This document shows, piece by piece, positions 18,142-28,336 of a DNA stretch of 62,580 bases (the first letter of the stretch is position 1; every line of letters starts with the position of its first letter). The DNA is from a virus: IMG/VR virus record IMGVR_UViG_3300025759_000093, positions 1 through 62,580 of that record. The stretch is one strand, 5' to 3'. The translations under genes were made by a program, and so were the position numbers. A model generated the notes under the pieces. That model saw only the letters and a list, made by a program, of their open reading frames with translations. It ran no database searches and had not been told where the DNA came from.

Positions 18142-18809
18142 CTAGTAACGCTAGCTCCAGTTGCTATTGAATCTGATATGCCAGCTATAGAAGCTGCTCT
18201 AGCCGCTTGTGCATCTTTAGAGTTTTGCTGTGCATTTTCCATTAAACCAGCAGCTCTATCCATTTTTAATTCATGAAAACCAATAGCATCTTGCTGTTCC
18301 ATAGCATCTCCTCTTGATCTAAGCTCATCTACTCTTTGAGCACCTTGAGCTTTAGCCATAGCTACATTAGCCTCACCTTGAGCAGCCATCTTTCTGTTCT
18401 GAGTTTCTTGAGCTTGTATACTCGCAGCTATACCTCTTTTACTTTGCAAAGCAGCTTGAGCCAATGCTGTTGCACCTCCAGCAGCTTGGCCTGTTTCCAT
18501 CATTACATCTAAACTATTAGCTAAAGCTTGATCAGCTTGTTCTGCTTCCATTTTAAAAGCTTCTGTAGCTACAGTTAAATTAGCATATGGATTATTTAAA
18601 TCTTTAAATTGATTTTGCATATTCTCATATGGATTTTTAAATTCAGGCCTACTAGCTTCAAGATCAGCTAGCATTTGTTCTTGTGTTGATGCTATATCGT
18701 CTTGCTTAAATCTTTCTTTTTTAGCTGCATTTGCGTTTATAGAAGCAGTAGTAACACCTGCTAGAGCTACTGCACCTCCTATTATGATTGAACCTACTAT
18801 AAAACTCAT
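18117..18809 (-). CDS. Ala/Gln-rich internal virion protein
   Basis: A 230-residue protein that starts with a hydrophobic, possibly membrane-inserting segment (residues 3-25, VGSIIIGGAVALAGVTTASI). A long Ala/Gln/Met-rich helical body follows, with PYENMQNQF and PYANLTVATEAF. This layout is common in podovirus internal core or ejection proteins that form a channel across the cell envelope. It overlaps the cupin-like gene start by an ATGA and is followed by the possible -1-frame extension. Role inferred from composition and position. Confidence 0.6.
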   Translation of the reverse strand: MSFIVGSIIIGGAVALAGVTTASINANAAKKERFKQDDIASTQEQMLADLEASRPEFKNPYENMQNQFKDLNNPYANLTVATEAFKMEAEQADQALANSLDVMMETGQAAGGATALAQAALQSKRGIAASIQAQETQNRKMAAQGEANVAMAKAQGAQRVDELRSRGDAMEQQDAIGFHELKMDRAAGLMENAQQNSKDAQAARAASIAGISDSIATGASVTSAFGDFSK

Positions 18810-19396
18810 ATGTTTTCTTTTATTAAGTTAATTTGATCTAATGTTATTTCAGGATCTTTATAGTTATTAGCTATAACTTCCTTTTCAATATCTTCTATAT
18901 TAGTACTTTCAGTAGCATGAACAGTTACAAACTTACAACCTGTTTTAGAATAAATAATTCTTTGAGTACCAGGCTCTGTTATACCATAATGTGGTGCTAC
19001 CAAAGTTTCTATACCTTTATCTGTTAATACAAGCATCTCACCCTCCATTAAAAAGAAAGGATGTTTTTTCTTGTGTATTTTAGTTAACAATATTTGTCCA
19101 GCTGGATTATATATTTCTCTTATATAACAACCATCTGCAAACATGTGTTTAAGTGGGTTAAGCTTTTTAACTTCTTCACCTGTAATAAAATCAGGATTAC
19201 TATGTAATTTTTCACTTAGCTCTTCCATCTTAGCTCTATAGTGTTTCTTACGTTGAAGTTCTTTGCCTATCTCCCAAGCTTCTTCAAAGTCAAAAGCGTG
19301 TTTTAAACCTAATTCTTTTGTTTTTTCTACAAATTGTTTTTTAGCTTCTTCTTTTGTTATTGGATTATTTTTGATTTGATTATCTATTTCTTTCAT
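18806..19396 (-). CDS. cupin-like protein
   Basis: A 196-residue protein. Residues 1-75 are charged and helical. Residues 80-170 read as a small cupin-type beta barrel: LLTKIHKKKHPFFLMEGEMLVL, APHYGITEPGTQRIIY, then FVTVHATE, with His residues at the usual positions of cupin motif 1 and a PG turn. Similar single-domain cupins occur among structural genes of marine phages; whether they bind metal or sugar is not known. It lies between the tail-type proteins and the internal virion proteins. Confidence 0.6.
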   Translation of the reverse strand: MKEIDNQIKNNPITKEEAKKQFVEKTKELGLKHAFDFEEAWEIGKELQRKKHYRAKMEELSEKLHSNPDFITGEEVKKLNPLKHMFADGCYIREIYNPAGQILLTKIHKKKHPFFLMEGEMLVLTDKGIETLVAPHYGITEPGTQRIIYSKTGCKFVTVHATESTNIEDIEKEVIANNYKDPEITLDQINLIKENI

Positions 19397-19397
19397 A

Positions 19398-21326
19398 TTA
19401 AACTGATGATACGCTATAGTTTACACCTATAGAGTAAAGTTCTTTCATACCGCCTGGATCTGTTGTTGTATCTGTACTGAATGTTACATCCATATAGAAA
19501 CCTTTTATACCTGTCATTTTATCTCCAAATATAACTTCACCAGCAGCCGCTGTACTTTTATTAACTAAGTTAGCTACATATCTATTTTCTTTTCTAGTAA
19601 AGCCAGCGTGTCCTAAAGGTTGATTTTGAGGATTAGCATTTATACCAGTGTTACCTAAAGAGTCGTAAGCTCCTTCTAAGTAGCTATATATAGGATCACC
19701 TGAATCTCTACTTTTTACCCAGTCACCAGTCCATGTTCCTGTTAAAGTTCTTTTATCGTCAAAACCTGTTCTATCAGAAGTTAGTATACTTGCTTGCCAT
19801 CCATTATCTCCTTCATAGTCTACAGTTAAAAAGTTTTTCTGAAGTGAAGGTATTGAGTTAGCTATTATACTTACCTCAGCTTTATTGTTGATGCCGTAAA
19901 ATTGACTATGAGGTACGGCTGTGGAGTAGTGAGAATACATACCTGGTCTTATTAAAGTTGTATTATCATTCCACCAGTCTGAGTTTACAGTATAAAAAGT
20001 ACTTTTTAAACTACCAATTTGGCTTGGTTTATAAGTATAAAAACTAGGCCAACCAGATACTTGTTCATCAAAACCTAATGTAGCATATTTTACAGATCTT
20101 TTAGGTATAGTTTGTTGAGCTAAAGTTGTTGACTGAGTATAAGTAAAAGACTCATTAGGTTGTATAGAAACTACATACTGTTTGTTATACGCATCCCAAC
20201 CACCATATACTCTACTTCTGTTGAATGTTACAAGTTTAATACTTGTGATATTGTTTTGCTCAGCAGGTGTTATTGTTTTATTTAAAACTATAAAGTTATT
20301 ACCTGATAAATATTGTATTCCTTGAAAGTAAATATTTAAGTCTACATAATCACCAGTGTTGTTATACTGCACAAGTATTTTACTACCCATTACACCATAC
20401 TGAAAAGAATATCCAGCGTTACCTGTGTTAGGAACAGTGTTTGCATATCCTATCAAGTTTTGGTTATAATTAGCAGGGGCGCTAGTACCTACGCCAGGTA
20501 TAGTAGTTTGTGTAAATTCAAACTCATCTGTTAGCTCTGCAAACGAGTCTCTAAAATAATCACGCATACCATATTCTGATATTTCAGTTATGCCATCATG
20601 TGATAATCTTAACACTGCGTTTCTATTTCTATCAACAAAGTATTTTCTAAAAGCATATATAGCAAAAGACTCTGGGTTTTTACTTATACCATACTCACCT
20701 GTGTAAGGAACTATCTCACCTATAACTTGATTTGTTGTAGTAACATTACCTCCACCTTCAGCGTTATATATAGCAGATTTATCTATCAAAGCTCTACTAC
20801 ATTTATTTTCTTGTAGTACTATTAAGTTGTTTTCTTCAGCATATATCTTTTGTATAGATCCATATTGAGGATTAGCAGCTTTAGTTATGTTAGTTCCAAC
20901 AGCATATTCATTAGTTCTATTAATACCAGTTCTAGAATTATATATACCTGAATATATTAAAGCATTAAATCTATGTTGCTGTAAAGGTTCTTCTTCGTCT
21001 AGATAAGCTCTAACACCATAAGACATAGAAGCATCGTTAAAACCGCCTCTAAGATACATCTCTTCTATATAGAAGTTTTCTTTTACTCTAGATGCATTAA
21101 TATTAGTACCATTAAAAGGAGGTATTAAAGCTGCTACATATGAAACGCTCATTGGATTAGCATAAACATCGTTCATTGGCCAAGTACCATAACGAGCAGC
21201 AACACCGGTACTACCAGGCACAGTAACATTTCCAGTTTGCATCGAACCTTGTGGAGTTAAAATTCTTTTATTCCACATGCAATTGTAGTAGTCTACTTCT
21301 ATTATAGGTAAATTTACTGCACTCAT
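19398..21326 (-). CDS. crAss-like tail/collar structural protein
   Basis: A 642-residue late protein rich in Tyr, Asn and Thr, predicted mostly beta. Segments such as IQKIYAEENNLIVLQE, GEYGISKNPESFA and RNAVLRLSHDGITEIS match my recollection of the C-terminal part of 'tail stabilization' (muzzle-type) proteins of crAss-like phages. In those phages the feature sits in a larger protein; here it follows a separate 1644-residue gene, so the structure may be split over two genes. The start codon directly follows the recurring GTGATTATAAT box. Confidence 0.65.
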   Translation of the reverse strand: MSAVNLPIIEVDYYNCMWNKRILTPQGSMQTGNVTVPGSTGVAARYGTWPMNDVYANPMSVSYVAALIPPFNGTNINASRVKENFYIEEMYLRGGFNDASMSYGVRAYLDEEEPLQQHRFNALIYSGIYNSRTGINRTNEYAVGTNITKAANPQYGSIQKIYAEENNLIVLQENKCSRALIDKSAIYNAEGGGNVTTTNQVIGEIVPYTGEYGISKNPESFAIYAFRKYFVDRNRNAVLRLSHDGITEISEYGMRDYFRDSFAELTDEFEFTQTTIPGVGTSAPANYNQNLIGYANTVPNTGNAGYSFQYGVMGSKILVQYNNTGDYVDLNIYFQGIQYLSGNNFIVLNKTITPAEQNNITSIKLVTFNRSRVYGGWDAYNKQYVVSIQPNESFTYTQSTTLAQQTIPKRSVKYATLGFDEQVSGWPSFYTYKPSQIGSLKSTFYTVNSDWWNDNTTLIRPGMYSHYSTAVPHSQFYGINNKAEVSIIANSIPSLQKNFLTVDYEGDNGWQASILTSDRTGFDDKRTLTGTWTGDWVKSRDSGDPIYSYLEGAYDSLGNTGINANPQNQPLGHAGFTRKENRYVANLVNKSTAAAGEVIFGDKMTGIKGFYMDVTFSTDTTTDPGGMKELYSIGVNYSVSSV

Positions 21327-21354
21327 ATTATAATCACTTGTTTTTTAATCTGTT

Positions 21355-24300
21355 TTACGTTGGTAAAAATCTTATTACAAACTCTGATATAACTTTTGTA
21401 ATACCAAAGCCATTGTTATCTGTAACATCAATTCTAACATCTATATTGCTATCTACTATTATACTTCTTCCAGTAACACCTAGCAACACTTCACCTGGTA
21501 AAAGGCCTTGATCGTCTAAATATAAACCTGATTGTTCAACAGTATTAGCTTCTACATATTCTGTAGCGCCATCAAACTTTATTAATAATCTATATTTAAG
21601 CTCATTAGTGTTTGCATTTTGAAAAGTATTATTAACATTACCTCCATTAGTAGCAGCACTTAACGTTGTACTGTCTCCATTAGTGTTTGTCCATGTTTTT
21701 ACAACAGTACCATTAGACTCGTATGCAGTTGGATCTACTTCATTAGTATTATTTTTCAAATAATAAACGCCGCCACTTACACTAGCTCCATTTATTTGTG
21801 GTGCTACATTATTTATAAACAATTTAAAAGGTATAGAATATGTATTATATACATCTTTGTTAACTCCTTTAGCAGAGTTTAATACTTTGTATTCTAAATT
21901 TACATTAAATAATATATTATTAACATCATCATACTGGCTATTATAACCTGGAAAAGTTTCTGATAGTTTTATTAAAAATCTATTATTAGTGTCTGTACTT
22001 GAGAACTTTTCAAAAGATATACCTCCTCCAGCAACTGTAGTTCCATCAGAATATACAGGTTCTGATATACTTATATTTCTAATATTAATTTGTGCACTGC
22101 TAGAATCGTAATATTTTAATAAATTACCGTTTTGATCTCTCAGTTGTACAGTGGCAACTGTAGGATTAGAGCTATAACCAATGCTTTCTTGCACTATATA
22201 CCTTTGTTGAGCTGTAGTACTACCGTAAATATTAGAATAAGTAGGTATACTAATAATTTCTCTTACAAATTGATTTAGTTCTTTTATTGACCCAGCAGTA
22301 CTAGTTTCATAATATATTTCTAAATTAGAAACAGTAGGTGAAGTTTCATAGATAGCCGGTACAGCTGTTTTTTCAGAAGTTGGTTTAGCTGTTTCTGAGT
22401 CTTCCCCTAGCTTAAAATTATTATCTATTATTGCTGTTGGTGGGTCTGTATCTGCAGCGTATAAACCATTATAACTACCTCTCTTAAATAAGTTTTCAAA
22501 ATTACCTATAGTCTGCACTTTAGAAAATTGTTTGCCAGGGAATATAGGCATTGTATGATCGTTAGTGGTATAAAAAGGACTATTAGCTGTAGCTGTCCAA
22601 TCAGTTTGTCTAGCAGTTCTAGGTATTAACATGCTATCACTAGTAGAATAGTTTACTTGAACTGGTGAAGTTTCATTTAAAGCAGGTGGCACTTTATTAG
22701 CATTATCAGTTAATAATGTGGAAGTATTCAAAACTCCGTCACTTGATTGAGTACTAAAGTTTGTTTGCCTATTTTCTATATTACCAGAAGTAAGAATAAA
22801 ATCTATCTGAGGATAACCACTAGCTCCTGCGCTAGCCACTACAGCTGGTATAAATAACTTGTCTCCATTTTTATAATTAACACCATTAGAGGTTAATGTA
22901 ATAGTTAGTTCTTTCGTTCCTCCAACTGTTTTAACTTGCGCTGTTACTATAGCACCACTACCATTACCACCATCTGTAGCATTATTTTGTACAGCAATAC
23001 TTGTTACAGCAGTACCAGCAGTCATATCAGCTTGCACCGGTTGAAAATAACCAAAGCTTAAAGTTTTTAGAGGAGCAGGTTGAGCAGTATAATCCGCAGT
23101 AGCTGGAGCTGTTATTTCAAACTCTTTGTAATTTAATATATTGTTTATATAATAAGTATTAGCACCTGCAACAACCTTCATGCCTTCTAGTAGAGGAAAA
23201 GTTAAATACTCTATATCACCTATAGGATCTACTGTAACTTTGTTACTATCTTTTTCAAATGTACAGTTTAATTTAAAAGGCTTGATAACAGGTGTGCCAT
23301 CTAACAAGCTAGGCATATATACATTATAATAATCTTGCTGCAATTGTTTTACAACAACTTTATATGAGCTCCATCCTAGTGGATTACTAAAAAAGCTAAA
23401 AGTCATTTTAATTCCTCTATTTTGAACTCTGTAATTAGGTAGCTCAGTTACTATAGCACCTTTCCCATCAAGACCAATTAAAGTAACTAGATTACCTTGA
23501 GTAGAAGAACCATTTAAAACTCTATAAACATAAAAAGTAAAAGATTTACCTGGAAACTCAGGAGAATCGTCTGCGAAAGTATATTCAACTTTCATACCAG
23601 GTTGTATATTGTCATTTAATCCACCAGTTGGAACTATAGCATAAAATTGAGAATTGGTAGATATATTTGCAGAAACTGTTGTTATAATGGGATCATCGTA
23701 CAAGCCTGGATAGCCCTGGACTAGCGGTAACGATCCAGGTATAGTTTGTGTAAATAAAAGTTTTAATGAATCACCTGGCCAGTCTATTATACCAGCTCTA
23801 GTTTCTGGCACTGAAGCAGCCTGTGCTGGTAACAAAACAGACTCTCTATACGGGTGAAAGACAGTAGAGCCGCCATACGTAGCAGGTTGAGTTTTGTAAG
23901 GAACACCTGCTCCTGAAGAAGTTGGACTGTTTATTTGAAAACTATCTTCTTCTATGTTAGATATTATTACATCTGAAGATCTTCCATATCTATCTTGCAA
24001 TATTAAACCAACTTGATAAGTTCTATTTTGTTTTAAGCTGTGGTTAGGATATGCTACGTAGCTGTTTTTGTTAAATGTTTTAGGTCGTAAACTAAAATTA
24101 TCTTTACTATTAAATGGAATAACTGGTGCTTCACTTGGCTTTAATTTAGGGCTAGCTCCAACATAATAATTTAAATTTCCAGGAGAACTATGCCTATCGT
24201 AGAAGTTACCTAGTATTAATCTATTACCAGAAGAAGATAAAGTTTTAGCTCTTACTGGTGCATTATCATAAACTCTAGTAGTCTCTTGCGATCTTAAAGT

Positions 24301-26289
24301 TTTTATAGGTTCTTTTGACTCGTATGTATAAGTCAAGAAATTAGTACTATTAGTTGCTATTGAAGCTTCACTAACTTTAATTTTTTCTACTATGTTTATA
24401 TTGCTAGACATAGACTCTTTATAAAGTATTTCTATTTCAGATACTTTTAAATTATCTACTAACGTGTTAATAGGATATTCACAAGGTATTCTTAAGCCAA
24501 CTTGAGTAACGTCATTTTCCATTATCTCATTGTTTATGGTAGTCTGACCAGCTTTAGCTACTTGATCTATATAATTATTTGAACCTGATTTTGATTTTTC
24601 GCTATCTATTTCTTTTGTAAAATAACCACCTTGTTTAGGTATAAAAACCTCTTGAGTAAATGGAGATATTAAAGAATGTTGACCATCATCATATTTAAAT
24701 CTATATGCAAATCTTACAAACTTATCTTCTAAAAAAGCGCTATCACCTATAAACTCAGCATTATAATATTTGTTAGGCCAATGTATAGTAAGCACATCAT
24801 CTGGCTGTACAAGATCAGAAGCATTAGTAATAGGACTTATAGTACCGTTTTCAAATGATGTTAATTCAGCAATTAAAAAATATCTACCAGTAGTGTTTGG
24901 TTGAGGATTACCCGCCATGTGTACTATGTAGTATTTGTTTGGATCTAACCTAGGATGTGTAACTCTGCAATAAAGATTAGCAGCATCTCCAGTATTTTTA
25001 GTTAGCTTTCCTGGTATCATACGAGCAGGATAATTTGAACCAGTATTAGTAGTCGTAGGGTATTGCAAGTAATTATAAGGCGATCTACTACCATATTCAA
25101 ATATAGATCTTGAATATCCATAGTTGTTTGCTGTAGTGTCTGTATAGTAAACATTACCTGAGGTAGTAGCAGCAGCGTGTACAGTAAGTTTAGTTTGACC
25201 TTCTTTTAACCAAGGAGAAGAAACGTTTTTAGATGTAGGACAGTTAAAACCTACTACAACACTAGGAGTTATATATGAACCTGTAGTAATAGTAGTAAAA
25301 GGTGTTAAGTCTCTATCTGGAAATACCATGAAGCAGCCTAAAAAATCTTGTGGAAAAGTATAACTTCCGGTTGTTGGAGTTTCATAGACGTACGCTACTT
25401 TGAAAGTAATAACATCGCCTGGGTATGAGCCACTTGTTGCTATCATCCAACCATCTAGACCAATGTTGTTTCTTAAAATATCTTTTTGAGACTCTGTTAA
25501 ATACTCATTTGTTCCTGCTAGATTTGAACTAGCCTGAATTAATATTGGAGTATACAAAGCATCAAACTGCGTATCACCCAAAGTTCTAGCTTGAGTTGCT
25601 CCTATAATAGTCGTTTTTAAACTAAATGTTTCTGAAAGTTCTATTGGCTTGTGAGGGTAATACTTAGCGACAGAAACGTGATCTTCATGTGAATAATATG
25701 TATTATTATTTTCAGCAGTAACTACGTTTATTACTCTAGGTTGATTTCTATTATCAGTCCAGAATAATAAATCTTCTATCATTACTGTATCTAGTATAGG
25801 GCTGTTAATTGAAAAATTTAAAAACCTACCTCTTACTATTATTATAGTGTTCTTGGTAACAGTATCTACCATTATTATTCTACTTTGGTCGTATCTGTTT
25901 GGAGGAAAGTCTGCCGTTATAGGTTGAAAGTTTGATATTTGATCATCAGAACTATCTTGCCAGTTAGTAATAAATAAATAAACCTTATTTGTTTTTTCAT
26001 TTATATGCCAACCAATACATCTTGAAGTATAATTATCGTAACTAGTTAAATTTGATCTGTTGAGTGGTGGAACTGTAGGATTATTGTTTTCTACAGGTAT
26101 TATGTTAATACCTAAACTACTTAAAACTTCATTACCTAGTATATTTTCTAGAGCACCAACGTCATCTGCTTCAGATCTTGATACAGCAATATTTTTACCG
26201 TCTCTGTATTCGTCAGCACCCAATAGCCTAGCATCTAAGTCTTTATTCATTTTAGACTTAGTAAATGTATGTTGAAACTTTTTTTGCAT
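21355..26289 (-). CDS. large tail stabilization-type protein
   Basis: A 1644-residue, mainly beta protein with Ig-like, Thr/Asn/Ser-rich sequence. The N terminus, with SKMNKDLDARLLGADEYRDGKN and DVGALENILGN (positions about 12-50), is the signature of the phage tail stabilization family that starts with a MNKDxDxRLxxxxEYRDxxN motif. Such proteins form the tail stump below the connector rings in crAss-like phages. It lies downstream of the two connector/ring genes and upstream of the 642-residue gene. Its length may reflect extra carbohydrate-binding-like modules, inferred only from composition. Confidence 0.72.
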   Translation of the reverse strand: MQKKFQHTFTKSKMNKDLDARLLGADEYRDGKNIAVSRSEADDVGALENILGNEVLSSLGINIIPVENNNPTVPPLNRSNLTSYDNYTSRCIGWHINEKTNKVYLFITNWQDSSDDQISNFQPITADFPPNRYDQSRIIMVDTVTKNTIIIVRGRFLNFSINSPILDTVMIEDLLFWTDNRNQPRVINVVTAENNNTYYSHEDHVSVAKYYPHKPIELSETFSLKTTIIGATQARTLGDTQFDALYTPILIQASSNLAGTNEYLTESQKDILRNNIGLDGWMIATSGSYPGDVITFKVAYVYETPTTGSYTFPQDFLGCFMVFPDRDLTPFTTITTGSYITPSVVVGFNCPTSKNVSSPWLKEGQTKLTVHAAATTSGNVYYTDTTANNYGYSRSIFEYGSRSPYNYLQYPTTTNTGSNYPARMIPGKLTKNTGDAANLYCRVTHPRLDPNKYYIVHMAGNPQPNTTGRYFLIAELTSFENGTISPITNASDLVQPDDVLTIHWPNKYYNAEFIGDSAFLEDKFVRFAYRFKYDDGQHSLISPFTQEVFIPKQGGYFTKEIDSEKSKSGSNNYIDQVAKAGQTTINNEIMENDVTQVGLRIPCEYPINTLVDNLKVSEIEILYKESMSSNINIVEKIKVSEASIATNSTNFLTYTYESKEPIKTLRSQETTRVYDNAPVRAKTLSSSGNRLILGNFYDRHSSPGNLNYYVGASPKLKPSEAPVIPFNSKDNFSLRPKTFNKNSYVAYPNHSLKQNRTYQVGLILQDRYGRSSDVIISNIEEDSFQINSPTSSGAGVPYKTQPATYGGSTVFHPYRESVLLPAQAASVPETRAGIIDWPGDSLKLLFTQTIPGSLPLVQGYPGLYDDPIITTVSANISTNSQFYAIVPTGGLNDNIQPGMKVEYTFADDSPEFPGKSFTFYVYRVLNGSSTQGNLVTLIGLDGKGAIVTELPNYRVQNRGIKMTFSFFSNPLGWSSYKVVVKQLQQDYYNVYMPSLLDGTPVIKPFKLNCTFEKDSNKVTVDPIGDIEYLTFPLLEGMKVVAGANTYYINNILNYKEFEITAPATADYTAQPAPLKTLSFGYFQPVQADMTAGTAVTSIAVQNNATDGGNGSGAIVTAQVKTVGGTKELTITLTSNGVNYKNGDKLFIPAVVASAGASGYPQIDFILTSGNIENRQTNFSTQSSDGVLNTSTLLTDNANKVPPALNETSPVQVNYSTSDSMLIPRTARQTDWTATANSPFYTTNDHTMPIFPGKQFSKVQTIGNFENLFKRGSYNGLYAADTDPPTAIIDNNFKLGEDSETAKPTSEKTAVPAIYETSPTVSNLEIYYETSTAGSIKELNQFVREIISIPTYSNIYGSTTAQQRYIVQESIGYSSNPTVATVQLRDQNGNLLKYYDSSSAQINIRNISISEPVYSDGTTVAGGGISFEKFSSTDTNNRFLIKLSETFPGYNSQYDDVNNILFNVNLEYKVLNSAKGVNKDVYNTYSIPFKLFINNVAPQINGASVSGGVYYLKNNTNEVDPTAYESNGTVVKTWTNTNGDSTTLSAATNGGNVNNTFQNANTNELKYRLLIKFDGATEYVEANTVEQSGLYLDDQGLLPGEVLLGVTGRSIIVDSNIDVRIDVTDNNGFGITKVISEFVIRFLPT

Positions 26290-26293
26290 TTAA

Positions 26294-27520
26294 TTAGTGT
26301 TTAAGCCACTTTGATTGTCCTCTAAAAGTCTGAACTATCTCATCAAGCTTTAAGTTTTGTATTCTTAACTTTGCGTTTCTTGTTTTAACATAAGAGTCTC
26401 TCTTAAAAAATCCTTTAGTTGCGCCGTCAATATCTCTTCTAGTCATACATACTCTGTTTAGTATCTGAGCATATAAGGCTTCTTCTACCATTTTAGGTAC
26501 TATAGAGTTTAGCGTGTAAGAAAGACCGTCAGAGATGTAGCTTAATTGTATTACTTTATTTACCAAATTGCTACTAAAACTAAACTTACCTGTTCTTTCA
26601 TTTATACTAAACCAACCGTTAGTCTGCGATACCTCAGGATCCAAACCGTATCTTTGACCATAAGCCTGCTTCCACCATACGTAATCAAATACACCTGCAG
26701 CGCTATAAGCATCGTAGTTTCCTACTAAATCGTCTTGATTAGCTTTTTTCCACCTATCTTCTATTATAGATTGTGAAGCGTCTAAGTTAGTGTCGTAGCT
26801 ACTTTGTGAGGGTATACCTGTAGCTCCATCAGTTATGGGAAGCTCGTAAGGATTACCGCTAAGACCACTTAGTGGATATATAGTATGAAGAACACCTGAC
26901 GTATCTGCCCAAGCTACTCTTGTATAGTTAACATAGTCTTTAGGTATTGGAACACTTAAACCTGTAGGAACTGTTAACTCTTGAGACTTATAAGCTTTTA
27001 AAGTGTCATAAGATAATTCTTGCATTGCTCTTCTAGCATGAAACAAAACTTGTTTTCTTTGCAAGCTTTTTATCATTTGATCATCACCAACGTATATATT
27101 TAAAAAATTATCTATTACTTCGTTTAAAGTTAAATAACTATAACTACCCCAGTTATCTCCTCTAGCTATATCAGTTAGTTGTAAAAATATAAACGCCTGA
27201 TTAGGTATAGTTGATCCAACTACATCTTTTAATTCAACTGTATTATTTGTAGTGTTTGTGACTACTATATTTTCAACAGGTATTTGATTACTTGCGCTAG
27301 GTATAGTGGTCGATGTAGCTAATAAATGTAAGGTAAAATTACCCGTGTCTCTAACTTGCCTAGCAAAAGTATCATAATTGCTAATTAATACAGTGTTTAA
27401 ATCTGGAAAACTCCAAATATATTTATTTCCACCAGTAAGGTTTTGTATTGGTCCATATTGCCCTGCATAATATTGTGCGTCATTTTCTGTTATTGGGATT
27501 GTAGCGGATGTCTTAGTCAT
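26294..27520 (-). CDS. connector / ring protein
   Basis: A 408-residue protein. The middle (about 135-200) has NEVIDNFLNIYVGDDQMIKS, FHARRAMQELSYD and VPIPKDYVNYTRVAW; this module is frequent in head-tail connector proteins of podoviruses, including the ring proteins of crAss-like phages. The C terminus has conserved-looking helices (VEEALYAQILNRV). The gene order, capsid to small connector to this protein to stabilization protein, supports a ring position beneath the portal. Start ATG 27520 lies three bases from the upstream stop. Confidence 0.68.
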   Translation of the reverse strand: MTKTSATIPITENDAQYYAGQYGPIQNLTGGNKYIWSFPDLNTVLISNYDTFARQVRDTGNFTLHLLATSTTIPSASNQIPVENIVVTNTTNNTVELKDVVGSTIPNQAFIFLQLTDIARGDNWGSYSYLTLNEVIDNFLNIYVGDDQMIKSLQRKQVLFHARRAMQELSYDTLKAYKSQELTVPTGLSVPIPKDYVNYTRVAWADTSGVLHTIYPLSGLSGNPYELPITDGATGIPSQSSYDTNLDASQSIIEDRWKKANQDDLVGNYDAYSAAGVFDYVWWKQAYGQRYGLDPEVSQTNGWFSINERTGKFSFSSNLVNKVIQLSYISDGLSYTLNSIVPKMVEEALYAQILNRVCMTRRDIDGATKGFFKRDSYVKTRNAKLRIQNLKLDEIVQTFRGQSKWLKH

Positions 27521-27523
27521 GTG

Positions 27524-28282
27524 TTAGCTTTTTTCATTTACATCTTGCTGATTAGAAAGACCAGCGGCTGTTTGTACTATTTCTGGATCTCTTATTATAA
27601 CACCAGCATACATTAATATTTTTGTAATAAGTTCTGTTTGATCTACGTCTGATATTTCAAAGTCCTTACTAACACCATTAGCTACTGGGTCAAATATATA
27701 TTGACCTACACTTCCGACAGTATAATTCCAAACAGGATCAATTGGCTTTTTAACATACTCTAATGTGTAAGTTTTAGCAGGACTACCATTAGCTCCAGCT
27801 GCTACTTTAGCTATAGCAGGTAATATTTTTATAGTTGTTCCCTCTATATAGCATATAGGATAATCTTCAGTGGGAGTTGTCAATGGTGAACGTCTATACG
27901 AAAGAAAATCGTGACGTGTAACTTTTTCTACTTCAACAGGTAGGTTTGAACCATTAGTATATTCTAACATGCCAAATCTATGAACAGCAGGGTTTTGAGC
28001 ACTAAAATCATAGCTGCCAAGATTATTTACGACTGTAACGTTGACATCTGCTGATGTTTCAAAAGTAGCTATTTTTTCTCTAAGAAGTTTAACACGGTCA
28101 GCGTACTCTGTAGTTTCTTGTGGTACTCTTAGCATTTGATTTAAATCTTCAAAGTAACTTTCAAATATCTCTAATTGTACTTGTCTACCTAGAGTGTTAA
28201 ATTCATAAGGCGTTAAGTAACCTCTTTGCTCTTTATTAAGAATACTTAATACAGTTGTATATACCGTGTTTACGTCTATCAT
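27524..28282 (-). CDS. connector / ring protein, smaller
   Basis: A 252-residue protein with an N-terminal helical motif, LNKEQRGYLTPYEFNTLGRQVQLEIFESYFEDLNQ (given here only to locate residues 14-48; key residues G20, Y21, P24, F27, Q33 and E36). This resembles the head-completion/ring proteins next to the capsid gene in crAss-like phages. The later part is beta-rich and carries KILPAIAKV. Its leader contains a hairpin with a U-run (28291-28320), so expression may be separated from the capsid genes. Confidence 0.65.
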   Translation of the reverse strand: MIDVNTVYTTVLSILNKEQRGYLTPYEFNTLGRQVQLEIFESYFEDLNQMLRVPQETTEYADRVKLLREKIATFETSADVNVTVVNNLGSYDFSAQNPAVHRFGMLEYTNGSNLPVEVEKVTRHDFLSYRRSPLTTPTEDYPICYIEGTTIKILPAIAKVAAGANGSPAKTYTLEYVKKPIDPVWNYTVGSVGQYIFDPVANGVSKDFEISDVDQTELITKILMYAGVIIRDPEIVQTAAGLSNQQDVNEKS

Positions 28283-28290
28283 AGTGTATG

Positions 28291-28320
28291 TTTAAAAAAA
28301 AGGGTGGCGTATACCACCCT
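28291..28320 (-). terminator. rho-independent terminator or leader hairpin
   Basis: On the minus strand AGGGTGG, a six-base loop, CCACCCT and then a run of seven to eight T. It lies between the stop of the 266-residue gene (28337) and the start of the ring-protein gene (28282). A GTGATTATAATAT box lies directly upstream (28321-28333), so it is either a terminator of the upstream genes or the first feature of a new transcript. Confidence 0.78.
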
Positions 28321-28336
28321 ATATTATAATCACTTG